A DNA stretch of 64,000 nt from Variovorax sp. HW608 (GCF_900090195.1 NZ_LT607803.1:2728001-2792000); one strand, 5' to 3'; counted from the stretch's first letter, positions 8,324-17,297 are shown. Notes: generated by a model not told the origin, from the sequence alone. Numbers and translations: made by a program.

Positions 8324-9507
8324 GAGCTTGCGGGCTCCATCGTCTTGGTCTTCGGGTCGTACCGGTAGATGCGGCCGACCGGCGCCTGGTGCTTGCTCAG
8401 GTCCACCAGCGTGCCGAAGATGCCGCCCGAATCCCATTCCTTCATCGACTCCAGCGCGGCCTTCATGCTCTGCAGCGTGAGCGGCTTGTTGGCCTTGATG
8501 CAGCGCTCCGCGATCTCGGCGAACACCATCCCCGAGAGCCACGAGCTGACGTAGAACGGCGAGATGTTCTTCATGTCGGGCCGGTTCCTGGCGGCGAAGT
8601 CGCGCATCGCGTTGATCATGGTCGAGTCGGTCTCGTGGCCGTAGCGGTACGGGCTCACGCCGCTGAGCGACTCGCCCATCGCGCCGAGCGCGTCGTAGGC
8701 GGGCTTGTCGAGGCCCCAGGCGGTGCCCATCACCTGGCTCTGCAGGCCGGCCTCGCGCATCTGGCGCACGAACTCCGGCATGGGCGCGAGGATGTAGCCC
8801 TGGAAGATCACGATGTCCGGCCGCGCGCGGCGCAGCTTGGCGACCTCCGGCGCGACATCGATGCCGGCCTGCTTGGTCACGATCTCGGAGACGATCGGCA
8901 GGCCGAGCTTTTCCGCGCGCGCCTTGCCCGCCGGAATGCCGTCACGGCCGAACTCGGTGTCGGCATAGACATAGGCGATCTTGGGCTTGTCGCTCTTCGA
9001 CCAAGTCTTGGCAATGTACTCCATCAGGATCTCGTGCATCGAGCCGTAGATCGGCCCCGGCACGAAGTGCTGCGGCATGCCGACCGGATCGGCCATCGAG
9101 CTCGCGAGCGAGGTGGAGGAGGTCATGATCGTGCCGGCCGCGACCGCGTCCTGCGCCACCGCCTTGGCCCACTGCGTGCTGTCACCATAGAAGAAGGTCG
9201 GCTTCTCCGACGCCATGAGCTTCTTGAAGATCGCCACGCCCTGGTCGAGCTTGAAGCCGCTGTCCTCCGACACGTAGCGCAGCTTGCGGCCGCCCACGCC
9301 GCCATTGGCGTTCTTCCACAGCACGAAGTCGTTGAGCCCGTTGTTCATCGCCGTCCCCGCGAAAGCGAAGATGCCGGTGATCGGCTGCGAGGCGGCGATC
9401 ACGATGTCGCCCTTGGCCTGTGCCGACGCGCGCTGCATCGCGAACGGGCCGAGCGCTGCGGCGCTGCCCGCGGCCTGGATCAACTTGCGCCTCAGAAAAT
9501 CGGTCAT
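8308..9507 (-). CDS. Liv-type ABC transporter substrate-binding protein
   Basis: A 399-residue periplasmic-binding-fold protein. The N-terminus MTDFLRRKLIQAAGSAAALG contains a twin-arginine-like RRKLIQ stretch, a hydrophobic core and a likely cleavage after RASAQA, so export is expected (Tat or Sec). The mature domain begins GDIVIAASQPITGIFAF, typical of the Leu/Ile/Val-binding family. It should give the importer its specificity. Given the CoA ligases around it, a carboxylic acid ligand is more likely than an amino acid, but no residue settles this. It sits between livM and livF, 35 bp from livM. Confidence 0.9.
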   Translation of the reverse strand: MTDFLRRKLIQAAGSAAALGPFAMQRASAQAKGDIVIAASQPITGIFAFAGTAMNNGLNDFVLWKNANGGVGGRKLRYVSEDSGFKLDQGVAIFKKLMASEKPTFFYGDSTQWAKAVAQDAVAAGTIMTSSTSLASSMADPVGMPQHFVPGPIYGSMHEILMEYIAKTWSKSDKPKIAYVYADTEFGRDGIPAGKARAEKLGLPIVSEIVTKQAGIDVAPEVAKLRRARPDIVIFQGYILAPMPEFVRQMREAGLQSQVMGTAWGLDKPAYDALGAMGESLSGVSPYRYGHETDSTMINAMRDFAARNRPDMKNISPFYVSSWLSGMVFAEIAERCIKANKPLTLQSMKAALESMKEWDSGGIFGTLVDLSKHQAPVGRIYRYDPKTKTMEPASSWLKV

Positions 9508-9542
9508 GACGGTCTCCTTGGTTTGTAGATGAATGGCTTGGC

Positions 9543-10580
9543 TCAGGTGATGAAGGGCCAGAGGTGGAAGGCGCGGCGCACGCGGGTCCATATCGCCGAC
9601 AGCCCGTGCGGCTCGAAGATCAGGAAGACGATGATCAAGAGGCCGAACACCACCTGCCCCATCGGCAGCAGCAGCCCGGCAACACCCGGCGCCCACTCGG
9701 CCAGCCCGTGCGCCACGAGGCGCAGCACCTCGGGCACGAAGGTCATGAACGCCGCGCCGAGGATGCTGCCGAGCACCGTCGCGCCGCCGACGATGATCGC
9801 CGCGAGGTAGTAGATCGACAGCGTGAAGGTGAAGTACTCGGGCGTGATGTTCCCGTAGAAGTAGCCCAGCAGCCCGCCTGCCACGCCCGCATAGAACGCA
9901 CCGAGCGCGAAGGCCAGCAGCTTGGTGCGCAGCAGGCTCACGCCGAGGATCTCGGCCGAGATGTCGCGGTCGCGCACCGCGATGAAGGCACGGCCGATAT
10001 AGCTGCGCTGCAGATTGCGCGTCGCCAGCGCCGCGATCAGCACACAGGCGTAGATCAGGTAGAAGTTGCGGTGGTCGCCGATGAACTCGAAGCCGAACAG
10101 GCTCGCGCGCGGGATCGAGGTGCCCGGCACGCCACCGGTCACCGGCTCCCACTCGCGGAAGATGAAGGTCAGGATGAAGTGCGCGGCCAGCGTGGCGATC
10201 GCGAGGTAGATGCCCTTCACGCGAAGGCTCGGCAGCCCGACCACGATGCCGATCGCCGCAGCCAGCAATCCTCCGAGCGGCAGCGCGAAGTAGAACGGCA
10301 CGCCCAGCTTCGCGAGCCAGGCCACGGTGTAGCAGCCCACGCCGAGGAAGGCCGCATGCGCGAGCGAGATCTGGCCGGTGCTGCCGGTGGTGATGTTGAG
10401 GCCCAGCGTCGCGATGATGTGGATGCCGACGATGCATGCCATCGCCAGCACATAGTCGCCGCCGTAGAACGGCAAGGCGAGCAGCGCGATGACGAACACC
10501 GCGATCGAACGTCGCGCCGCGGGTGAATCCCAGAGCTGTTCCTCGGAACGATGGGACTCGTGGAAGACACCGGTGCGCAT
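9543..10580 (-). CDS. livM: Liv-type ABC transporter permease (LivM)
   Basis: A 345-residue inner-membrane permease with about eight to ten hydrophobic segments, for example AVFVIALLALPFYGGDYVLA near the N-terminus. TGSTGQISLAHAAFLGVGCY is the conserved LivM entry motif and IAVRDRDISAEILGV is the EAA-like loop that contacts the ATPases. It forms the channel with LivH. It lies 4 bp downstream of livH. The N-terminal extension MRTGVFHESHRSEEQ is hydrophilic and cytoplasmic. Confidence 0.92.
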   Translation of the reverse strand: MRTGVFHESHRSEEQLWDSPAARRSIAVFVIALLALPFYGGDYVLAMACIVGIHIIATLGLNITTGSTGQISLAHAAFLGVGCYTVAWLAKLGVPFYFALPLGGLLAAAIGIVVGLPSLRVKGIYLAIATLAAHFILTFIFREWEPVTGGVPGTSIPRASLFGFEFIGDHRNFYLIYACVLIAALATRNLQRSYIGRAFIAVRDRDISAEILGVSLLRTKLLAFALGAFYAGVAGGLLGYFYGNITPEYFTFTLSIYYLAAIIVGGATVLGSILGAAFMTFVPEVLRLVAHGLAEWAPGVAGLLLPMGQVVFGLLIIVFLIFEPHGLSAIWTRVRRAFHLWPFIT

Positions 10581-10584
10581 GGGT

Positions 10585-11472
10585 TCAGAGCCTTTCGATG
10601 GAACGGGTGCCGAAGATGCCGTGCGGCCGCATCACGAGGATCGCGAGCACCACCACGTAGGGCACGAGGTCGCGGGCCTTGCCGCCGAGGTAGCCGGCGG
10701 CGACCGCGTCGATCCAGCCGACGATCAGGCTCGCGACGATCGCTCCCACGATGCTGTCGAGGCCGCCGAGGATGATCACCGCGAAGGCCGCGAGCGCCGT
10801 CGAGGCCAGCAGCGGCGAAAGGTTGGCCGAGGTCGCGATCAGCACCCCCGCCACGGTGCCGACGAGGCTGGAGAGGATCCAGGTGAGCCTTTGCGCATGC
10901 CGGATGTCGATGCCCATGGTCGCCGCCGTCACCGGATCGCTCGCGGTGGCGCGCAGAGCGATGCCCGTCTTCGAATAGCGGAAGAAGGCGATGAAGGCGC
11001 CGATGAGCACCGCCGCGACCGCGAAGTTGCCGATCGCGGTACCGGGGATCAGCACTTCGCCCAGGTTGAGCGGCATGCGCGGCAGGAGCGGCGGCACGGT
11101 GAAGGTGTCGCCGCCCCAGATGGCTTCGACCGTGCCGTGCACGATGCTCGCCATGCCGATGGTCGCCATCAGCACCGACACGGTGGGCTGCCCCGACAGC
11201 GGCCGCAGCACCATGCGCTCGACCAGCACCGCAAGCACCGCGATCGCCGCCAGCGACAGCACGAAAGCCGGGATCGGGCCGAGCCCGAAGCTGACGTGCG
11301 CTGCGTAGTAGAGGTAGGCGCCGAGCATCATCACCTCGCCCACCGCGAAGTTGACGACGCCGGTGCCCTTGTAGACCAGCACGAAGCTCAGCGCGACCAG
11401 CGCGAGCACGCCGCCCGAGAGCAGGCCGATGGTGCTGAACTCGATGAATTCGTAGACGCTCGCCATGTCCAT
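10585..11472 (-). CDS. livH: Liv-type ABC transporter permease (LivH)
   Basis: A 295-residue inner-membrane permease starting MDMASVYEFIEFSTIGLLSG. TIGMASIVHGTVEAIWGGD, RATASDPVTAATMGID (EAA-like cytoplasmic loop) and VILGGLDSIVGAIVAS are typical of LivH. The ATG shares one base with the livG stop (TGATG), so translation is coupled. The C-terminus PHGIFGTRSIERL is also family-typical. It acts with LivM as the membrane channel of the importer. Confidence 0.93.
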   Translation of the reverse strand: MDMASVYEFIEFSTIGLLSGGVLALVALSFVLVYKGTGVVNFAVGEVMMLGAYLYYAAHVSFGLGPIPAFVLSLAAIAVLAVLVERMVLRPLSGQPTVSVLMATIGMASIVHGTVEAIWGGDTFTVPPLLPRMPLNLGEVLIPGTAIGNFAVAAVLIGAFIAFFRYSKTGIALRATASDPVTAATMGIDIRHAQRLTWILSSLVGTVAGVLIATSANLSPLLASTALAAFAVIILGGLDSIVGAIVASLIVGWIDAVAAGYLGGKARDLVPYVVVLAILVMRPHGIFGTRSIERL

Positions 11473-12356
11473 CACCGCGCTCCTTCTTCTTCGTCCGCGC
11501 CCAGGTAGGCCTGGATCACGTCCGGATGGCTGCGCACCTCGGCGGGCGTCCCGCTCGCGATGACCTGGCCGAAGTTGAGGACCACCACGTGGCTCGAGAT
11601 GTCCATCACCATGCCCATGTCGTGCTCCACCAGGAGCACCGTGACGCCCCACTCCTCTTGCACGTCGAGGATGAAGCGCGCCATGTCCTCGGTTTCCTCG
11701 CGGTTCATGCCGGCGACCGGCTCGTCGAGCATCAGCACGCGCGGGCGCATCGCGAGCGCGCGGGCGAGTTCGACGCGCTTCTGCAGGCCGTAGGACAGTG
11801 ACTCCACCTGCCGGTGGCGCAGGTGGTCGATTTCGAGGAAGTCGATCACGCGGCGCTCGACCTCGTCGCGCAGCGCGAGTTCCTCGTCACGCGCGGAAGG
11901 CGTGCGCGCGAGGCTCTGGAGCAGCCCGGCGCGCATCGTGTGGTGGCCACCGAGCTTGATGTTCTCGAGCACGCTCAAGCCGTGGAACAGCGCGATGTTC
12001 TGGAAGGTCCGCGCCAGCCCGCGCGCAGCGCGGCGGTGCACCGGCGTCGAGGTGATGTCCTGCCCATCGAGCACGATGCGCCCGGCCGCCGGCCGGTAGA
12101 AGCCCGAGATGGTGTTGAACACGCTGGTCTTGCCCGCGCCGTTGGGACCGATCACCGAGGTGATCCGCCCCGGCGCGGCGGTGAAGGAAACCCCGCGCAG
12201 CGCGTGGATGCCGGCGAAGCGAAGGTCCACGCCCTCGACCGCGAGCGACGCGCCGGCCGCCGCCACGGCAGCCGCCACGGCAGCCGCCCCCGCGGCGGCC
12301 GCGGAAGACGTGGCTGGAAGATCCCTCTGTAGATTGGTGGAAGCCGCGAAGTCCAT
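11472..12356 (-). CDS. livG: Liv-type ABC transporter ATP-binding protein (LivG)
   Basis: A 294-residue ATPase from the ATG at 12356 (MDFAASTNLQRDLP). An alanine-rich linker precedes the nucleotide-binding domain. Walker A is GPNGAGKTSV, the signature region reads ESLSYGLQKRVELARALAM (LSYG in place of the usual LSGG) and Walker B is VLMLDEPVAGM. An upstream TTG at 12431 would give 25 more residues without RBS support and would nearly abut the promoter. It is the first gene of the importer operon, with operator site 2 upstream. Confidence 0.9.
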   Translation of the reverse strand: MDFAASTNLQRDLPATSSAAAAGAAAVAAAVAAAGASLAVEGVDLRFAGIHALRGVSFTAAPGRITSVIGPNGAGKTSVFNTISGFYRPAAGRIVLDGQDITSTPVHRRAARGLARTFQNIALFHGLSVLENIKLGGHHTMRAGLLQSLARTPSARDEELALRDEVERRVIDFLEIDHLRHRQVESLSYGLQKRVELARALAMRPRVLMLDEPVAGMNREETEDMARFILDVQEEWGVTVLLVEHDMGMVMDISSHVVVLNFGQVIASGTPAEVRSHPDVIQAYLGADEEEGAR

Positions 12357-12434
12357 GCGCCAGATCCGATTGCTGCGAGCGGGCCCGAAGCGGATGCCCA
12401 TCGAGGTCCGGCACCACGCCGGAGACTTCAAAAA

Positions 12435-12454
12435 ATAATACGCTACTGTACGGT
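12435..12454 (-). promoter_or_regulatory. Operator-like site 2 in the livG promoter
   Basis: ATAATACGCTACTGTACGGT matches the window consensus ATCRTNCRCTRSYGTACSRT at all but one position. On the minus strand a TTGCGT (-35-like) precedes it and an A/T-rich TATTTT (-10-like) follows at 17 bp. The site would control the whole importer-ligase-crotonase operon. It is 79-98 bp upstream of the chosen livG start. Confidence 0.62.
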
Positions 12455-12492
12455 ACGCAATATCAGTGCTTACCCGCGAGCAGCGGCGCGGC

Positions 12493-14151
12493 TCAGGCGC
12501 CGGGCGCCTGCATCTCGGTGCCGAAGGCCTTGGCGCGTTCCTTCAGGATGAACTTCTGGATCTTGCCGCTCGGCGTGCGCGGCACGCCCTCGATGATCTC
12601 GACGCGCTCGGGCCAATACTGCTTGGCGACCTTGCACTCGGCCATGTAGGCCTGCACCGCCGCGAGATCGAGCGTCGCGCCCGGGCGCAGCTCGACGAAG
12701 GCGCAGGCGCGCTCGCCGAGCCGCGCATCCGGGTAGCCGACGATCGCCGCCAACGCGACCGCCGGGTGCTTGTAGAGCAGCGCCTCGATCTCGACCACCG
12801 GCACGTTCTCGCCGCCGCGGATCAGCACGTCCTTCGTGCGGCCGTTGATGCGGATGTAGCCCTCGGCGTCCATGTAGGCGAGGTCGCCGGTGTCGAACCA
12901 GCCTTCGGCGTCATAGGTCGGGATGTCGGGCCGCTTGTAGTAGCCCAGCGACATCTGCGCGCCGCGCACCAGCAGGCGGCCGGTCTGGCCGAGCGACAGC
13001 GGCTTGCCGTCGAAGTCGACGATGCGGATCTCCACGCCGTCGAGCGGGCGGCCGTCGGTCTTCGAGGACTTGTCGGCGGCGCGGGCAGGCTCGGTCAACG
13101 TGCTCGACAGCGATTCGGTCATGCCCCAGAGCGAGCAGACCTTGAGGTCGAGTTCACGCGCGGCGCGCTCGATCAGCACCGGCGGAATCGGCGCCCCGCC
13201 GCACAGGAAGGAGCGCAGCGCGGTCGGCCGCGGCGCGCCTTCGGCCACCGCGTTGCAGATGTCGGAGAGGAACGGCGACGAGGCGGCGGTGTAGGTCACG
13301 CCTTCGGCGGCCATGATCGTCACGCCGCGGCGCGCTTCCCAGATGTCCTGCAGCACCACGGTCGAGCCGAGGAAGACGCCGAGCACCATCACCGCCGCAT
13401 AGCCGGTCATGTGGCCGAGCGGCGAGCAGGCCAGCAGCACGTCGTCCGCCGTGAGGCCGAAGCGGCCCGAGAGCGCCTTGTTGCAGGCCAGCAGCGTGTT
13501 GCAGCTGTGCATGACGCCCTTGGGCGAACCGGTGGTGCCGGAAGTGAACATCATCACCGCCAGTTCCTCGGCCACGAGCGCCGACCCGGCCGGCGTGACC
13601 GCGGCCTCGATGCGGTGCTTGCCCTGCAGCAGCAGGCGGTCGAAGGCATTGGGGCCGTCGCCGTCGACGACGATGACCTGCTGGAGTTTCGGCAGCTTCT
13701 TCTTCAGCTCCTGCGCCATCGCCGCGTGGTCGAAGCCGCGGAACATCGCCGGCACCACGAACACCTTGGCCTCGGCGAAGCCGAGCATGAATTCCAGCTC
13801 GCGCTCCCGGAAGATCGGCATCAGCGGATTCACCACCGCGCCGATGCGGCCGCAGGCGAGCGAGACCACGACGAACTCCCACCAGTTGGGCACCTGCACC
13901 GCCACGATGTCGCCGTGGCCGACGCCGAGGTCGCGCAGGGCACCGGCGGCCAGCGCCACCTTGTCGCCGAGCGCCTGGTAGCTGATGCGCACCGGATCGG
14001 CGCGATCCGCGCGCCAGCCTACCAGCGCATCCTTGGTCGGCGCGCGGCGGATCGCCTCGCAGAGGCAGTCGTCGATCGTCCTGTCGAGCCACCAACCACC
14101 CGCCCGCATCGCCTGTCCGTGCGCGACCGGATCGAATTCCTTGACCGTCAT
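12493..14151 (-). CDS. aliA: Acid:CoA ligase, AliA-like (cyclohexanecarboxylate-CoA ligase candidate)
   Basis: A 552-residue ANL-superfamily ligase starting MTVKEFDPVAHGQAMRAGGW after a GGAGATG ribosome-binding site. The P-loop TSGTTGSPKG is at about 203-212, SLWGMTES is the adenylate motif, DTGDLAYMD follows and NGRTKDVLIRGGENV is the hinge. PSGKIQKFILK near the end holds the catalytic Lys. The N-terminal style resembles cyclohexanecarboxylate-CoA ligase AliA. With AliB, BadH and BadI homologues in the same window, activation of an alicyclic acid is the best guess. It appears monocistronic under operator site 3. Confidence 0.85.
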   Translation of the reverse strand: MTVKEFDPVAHGQAMRAGGWWLDRTIDDCLCEAIRRAPTKDALVGWRADRADPVRISYQALGDKVALAAGALRDLGVGHGDIVAVQVPNWWEFVVVSLACGRIGAVVNPLMPIFRERELEFMLGFAEAKVFVVPAMFRGFDHAAMAQELKKKLPKLQQVIVVDGDGPNAFDRLLLQGKHRIEAAVTPAGSALVAEELAVMMFTSGTTGSPKGVMHSCNTLLACNKALSGRFGLTADDVLLACSPLGHMTGYAAVMVLGVFLGSTVVLQDIWEARRGVTIMAAEGVTYTAASSPFLSDICNAVAEGAPRPTALRSFLCGGAPIPPVLIERAARELDLKVCSLWGMTESLSSTLTEPARAADKSSKTDGRPLDGVEIRIVDFDGKPLSLGQTGRLLVRGAQMSLGYYKRPDIPTYDAEGWFDTGDLAYMDAEGYIRINGRTKDVLIRGGENVPVVEIEALLYKHPAVALAAIVGYPDARLGERACAFVELRPGATLDLAAVQAYMAECKVAKQYWPERVEIIEGVPRTPSGKIQKFILKERAKAFGTEMQAPGA

Positions 14152-14214
14152 TCCAGCATCTCCAGAGTAGTGTCGAAAGGGCCGGTGCGCACCAATTGCG
14201 CGGCCCGAGCCGAT

Positions 14215-14234
14215 TTAGTTCACTACTGTACGAT
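14215..14234 (-). promoter_or_regulatory. Operator-like site 3 upstream of the AliA-like ligase
   Basis: TTAGTTCACTACTGTACGAT keeps the CRCTRSYGTACSRT half of the window consensus exactly; the left arm is degenerate. It lies 64-83 bp upstream of the ligase ATG. I could not place a convincing -35/-10 pair, but position and half-site identity to sites 1 and 2 support regulation by the same protein. Confidence 0.58.
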
Positions 14235-14308
14235 ACGTGGATTAATGATCCGTCGCAAGCCCGGCGATATCCGGGAAAGCGAGTACTCCGAGCCTGGATC
14301 CGGTCCGG

Positions 14309-14550
14309 CCGGGGCGCCTGTGGGTGGGCTGCGGTGCTTCGGTGGGGCGGTCGGCGCTGCGCGCCGACTTCCCTGCGGTGCTCGCGCGGCCGGCGCGCCG
14401 CAGAACTCGCTACGTGCCCCTGCGGTGCACTGCGCTCAAACAGCTGCGGCGAGTCAGTTCACGAAGCGCGTGTCTTCGCACGCGCAGCCGGCCGCACTGC
14501 GCTCCTCGGCGCCCCACAGGCGCACCACAGCCCACCCACAGACGCCCCGG
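14309..14550. repeat. 242-bp inverted-repeat element (REP/MITE-like)
   Basis: Terminal arms 14309-14337 and 14522-14550 are reverse complements at 27 of 29 positions (left arm begins CCGGGGCGCCTGTGGGTGGG). They enclose about 184 bp with further inner pairing (GTGGGGCG against CGCCCCAC). It encodes no convincing protein. It sits between the AliA-like ligase promoter and a frameshifted gene. Such long foldback units are usually dispersed intergenic elements mobilised in trans, or transcription-terminating hairpins. I cannot see other copies in this window. Confidence 0.72.
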
Positions 14551-14608
14551 CTGGAGAGGTTGTGGCGGTTTCGGCGAGGGCGCGCGCGGCTTTCATGGCC
14601 GCGCCGCG

Positions 14609-14906
14609 TCAGTGCAAGGCCCGCTGCACCGATTCGATCGCCTCGCACACGGTCTGCATGCGCCGCTGCGTCTCGGCGTTGATGCAGGTGACCAGCGCCC
14701 TCAGCTCACCGGGCTCGACGTCGAACTCTTCGAACGCCTGCCGGCGATGCGGTGACAGAAAGCTTTGCAGGCATTCGAAGGCGAGGAGCGTGTCGCGCAG
14801 GTTGTACCACTCGTCGATGGCGTTCAGCGCGGCGCCTCGGGGCCTTGCGCTTCTTGGACTTCGAATCGCTGGATGTGCGCGCGGATGCGCGGGCAGACTT
14901 GGCCAT
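14609..14906 (-). pseudogene. Frameshifted small gene, unknown function
   Basis: The minus-strand frame starts at the ATG at 14906 after an AGGGAGG ribosome-binding site and reads MAKSARASARTSSDSKSKKR, a Lys/Arg-rich head. Near 14826-14835 the coding sense moves to the next frame: ALNAIDEWYNLRDTLLAFEC, continuing through QSFLSPHRRQAFEEFDVEPG and RALVTCINAETQRRMQTV to a stop at 14609. One extra base in the AGGCGCCGCGCTG stretch would explain it. Joined, the protein would be about 98 residues: a basic tail followed by an acidic helical domain. I do not recognise its function. It could be a true mutation or a read error. Confidence 0.6.
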
Positions 14907-15384
14907 TTTTGGGCCTCCCTAAGTTCCGGTTTGCAGAAACCGTCGCGCTCGCTTCCAAACGAGGGCGGCGGCTCGAACGGGTTGGAAGACCGGGGAAGTT
15001 CTCACGAAAAAACCGGCAGGGCTCGCGCCCTCCCGTCCGAGCCGCCGAAAACCGGGGCGCGAACGCAATGTAGAAGCCGTTTTCGGTCTCGTACTGAACT
15101 TCTACAGAAAGCAACTTTGACCCAGCACGTCGTGCTTCGTCGCGCATTGCCGCCGAGCCCGAAGCTCCTCGGTCTTGACCGACTACAGTCGGCCATCACC
15201 AGTCGTTCCGGGTCATACCCGACCCTTCGGCGCCGCTACCCCAAGGAGTAACTCAGTGCGTCAAATTCGCTGGCCGAAAGCGGGCACACGTCCAACATCC
15301 AACTTCGTTGCAAGTCGGCGCCGATGCCCGCCTCGATCGAGTCACTGTTGGCGCGCGCTGTGATGTAGTCGCGCTGAAAGCGAC
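14907..15384. other. Gene-free stretch
   Basis: No frame here looks coding. It contains small hairpins such as AGGGC-TCGC-GCCCT near 15013 and CCGACT-AC-AGTCGG near 15178. It looks like eroded intergenic sequence flanking the inverted-repeat element. The Lrp gene ends at its right edge. Confidence 0.55.
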
Positions 15385-15864
15385 TCAGAGACCCACCGGC
15401 AGCGCGCCGCCGGTCTTGACCTCCTTGAGCGTGAAGCTCGTGTAGATGTCCTTGACGCCTGGTAGCGAGCGGATCTTCTCGCGCACCAGCCTCGCGAACG
15501 CCTCGTGATCTGCGGCGACCAGCTCGAGCTGGTAGTCGTATTGGCCGGACAGGTTCTGGCAGGCGATCACCTCGGGTAGAGCGACCACTTGGCGCTCGAA
15601 GCTGGCCGCTGTCCGTGGAGTGTGGTCCTCCATGCGCAGGCTGACGAAGCCGTGGACGCTCAGACCGAGCTGCCGTCGTTCGAGGCGGGCGTGATAGCCA
15701 AGGATGAATCCACCGCGTTCGAGCAGTTGCACGCGGCGCCAGCATGGCGACTGCGACAACGAGACCTTCTCGGCGAGTTCTGCCATCGTCAGCCGGGCAT
15801 TGGCCTGCAGCGCCTCGAGGATCAGGCGGTCGGTCCGATCGAGGTCGCGCTCTGATTCGCTCAT
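15385..15864 (-). CDS. Lrp/AsnC family transcriptional regulator
   Basis: A 159-residue protein with an N-terminal winged HTH (DRLILEALQANARLTMAELA, then SLSQSPCWRRVQLLE) and a C-terminal RAM/AsnC ligand domain (ALPEVIACQNLSGQYDYQLE). It is divergent from the PLP-enzyme gene at 15987. The intergenic region holds a 23-bp perfect palindrome 16 bp upstream of this start, a good candidate for its own operator. It likely senses an amino acid such as methionine or cysteine and controls the PLP enzyme and OsmC genes. Confidence 0.92.
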   Translation of the reverse strand: MSESERDLDRTDRLILEALQANARLTMAELAEKVSLSQSPCWRRVQLLERGGFILGYHARLERRQLGLSVHGFVSLRMEDHTPRTAASFERQVVALPEVIACQNLSGQYDYQLELVAADHEAFARLVREKIRSLPGVKDIYTSFTLKEVKTGGALPVGL

Positions 15865-15879
15865 CTTTGCAATCCCAGA

Positions 15880-15902
15880 TCATTGGAAGGAACTTCCAAT
15901 GA
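15880..15902. promoter_or_regulatory. Perfect palindrome, likely Lrp operator
   Basis: Nine-base arms TCATTGGAA and TTCCAATGA flank GGAAC. The site lies between the divergent lrp-like gene and the PLP-enzyme gene, 85 bp from the latter. Position and symmetry fit an autoregulatory Lrp-family site. Confidence 0.65.
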
Positions 15903-15986
15903 ACAGTCTGTTGATCAGCAAACTTTAGCAAATCTTTCCTCGTCGGCCCCCGGATACTTCCTGAGCTGCTTCCAAGGACCACACCG

Positions 15987-17297
15987 ATGAGCGACACCAT
16001 CAAAGGCGACCCGAGCGTCGTGCCCACCGGCGTCGGCCGCGCTGGCTGGGTCGACCAGCTGGCGCGCAGGCGCCAGCCCGGACCTTCCCGCATCGGGCAT
16101 GTCAACGACGCACCGCTGCGTGCCCTGCACGAAGCCACCCGAGCCGTGCACTCGGGCAGCTTCGACGATCCGTCCACCGGTGCCGTTGGCACGCCGATCT
16201 ACCAGACGTCGACCTTCATCCTCGGCGAGGAGCAGTACCGCGCCGTCGAAGAAGGCTATGCGCGCGACCGCTTCATCTATACGCGATACGGCAACCCCAG
16301 CCAATGGGCGGTGCAGGAAAAGCTGGCGGCGCTGGAAGGCGCCGAGTCGGCGCTCGTCTTCGCCAGCGGCATGGCCGCGATATCGGCGTCGGTGCTGGCA
16401 ATGCTCGACAAGGGCGCGCACATCGTTGCTTCCGACGAGCTCTACGGCGGTACCTACAACCTCTTCCACCACGACCTGCCGTCGCTCGGGTTCACGGTGA
16501 GCTACGTCAGCCCGCGCGACATCGCTGCAGTGCAGGCAGCCGTTCGCCCGAACACGATGCTGCTGTACTTCGAGGCGATGACCAACCCGCTTCTGAAGGT
16601 GGTCGACGTCGCGGCGCTGGCCGAGGTGGCCCGCGGCAGTGGCGCGCGGCTGATGATCGACGCCACCTTCGTCACGCCGCTGGGCTGCCGGCCGCTCGAA
16701 CTGGGTGCCGACATGGTGGTGCACTCCTGCACCAAGTACCTCAACGGACACAGCGACCTGGTCGCCGGCGTGGCGCTGGGCAGTCGCAAGCTGATGGACA
16801 TGGTGTGGCCGCGGCTGCTGGCTTTCGGCGGTTGCCTCGACCCGCACGCCTGCTTTCTGCTCGAGCGCGGGCTCAAGACACTGGCGGTGCGCATGCGTGC
16901 CCACCAGGAGGGCGCGCTCAAGGTGGCGGAGTTCCTGTCAGGCCATCCACGCGTGCGCAAGACCCTCTACCCAGGCCTCGCGTCGCACCCGGATCATCAA
17001 CTCGCGCGGCGCACGTTGCGCAACACAGGCGGCATGGTGAGCTTCAACGTCGCCAGCGATGCGCAGGCGCTCGCGCTGCTGCAACGCCTGCACCTGATGC
17101 GTGAGGCGACCAGCCTGGGTGGCGTCGAGACGCTGATCAGCCTGCCGTTCAATACCTCGCACGCTGCATTCACCGCCGCTCAACGCGCGCGCCTGGGCAT
17201 CGAGCCGGGCTGCGTGCGCCTGTCGGTCGGCATCGAGCATCCCGACGATCTGATTGCCGACCTCGACGCAGCGCTCACCGCGATGCCCGAGGCCTGA
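15987..17297 (+). CDS. Cys/Met-metabolism PLP-dependent enzyme (methionine gamma-lyase / trans-sulfuration type)
   Basis: A 436-residue fold-type I PLP enzyme. IYTRYGNPSQWAVQEKLAAL, ASDELYGGTY and SCTKYLNGHSD (PLP Lys about residue 250) are family signatures. It has an N-terminal extension of about 40 residues before the usual start, and the typical DNTFATP loop reads DATFVTP. The family includes methionine gamma-lyase, cystathionine gamma-synthase and sulfhydrylases. The Lrp, OsmC and aceE-like neighbours suggest lyase chemistry releasing a 2-oxoacid, but the sequence alone does not decide. Confidence 0.88.
   Translation: MSDTIKGDPSVVPTGVGRAGWVDQLARRRQPGPSRIGHVNDAPLRALHEATRAVHSGSFDDPSTGAVGTPIYQTSTFILGEEQYRAVEEGYARDRFIYTRYGNPSQWAVQEKLAALEGAESALVFASGMAAISASVLAMLDKGAHIVASDELYGGTYNLFHHDLPSLGFTVSYVSPRDIAAVQAAVRPNTMLLYFEAMTNPLLKVVDVAALAEVARGSGARLMIDATFVTPLGCRPLELGADMVVHSCTKYLNGHSDLVAGVALGSRKLMDMVWPRLLAFGGCLDPHACFLLERGLKTLAVRMRAHQEGALKVAEFLSGHPRVRKTLYPGLASHPDHQLARRTLRNTGGMVSFNVASDAQALALLQRLHLMREATSLGGVETLISLPFNTSHAAFTAAQRARLGIEPGCVRLSVGIEHPDDLIADLDAALTAMPEA

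Noticed and set aside
12466..14682. A 738-codon open frame on the plus strand
   Set aside because: It is antisense to the AliA-like ligase, which carries every ANL motif, and its sequence has no recognisable family features.
15002..15199. A 65-codon minus-strand frame in the gene-free stretch
   Set aside because: No ribosome-binding site, biased composition and no recognisable domain.
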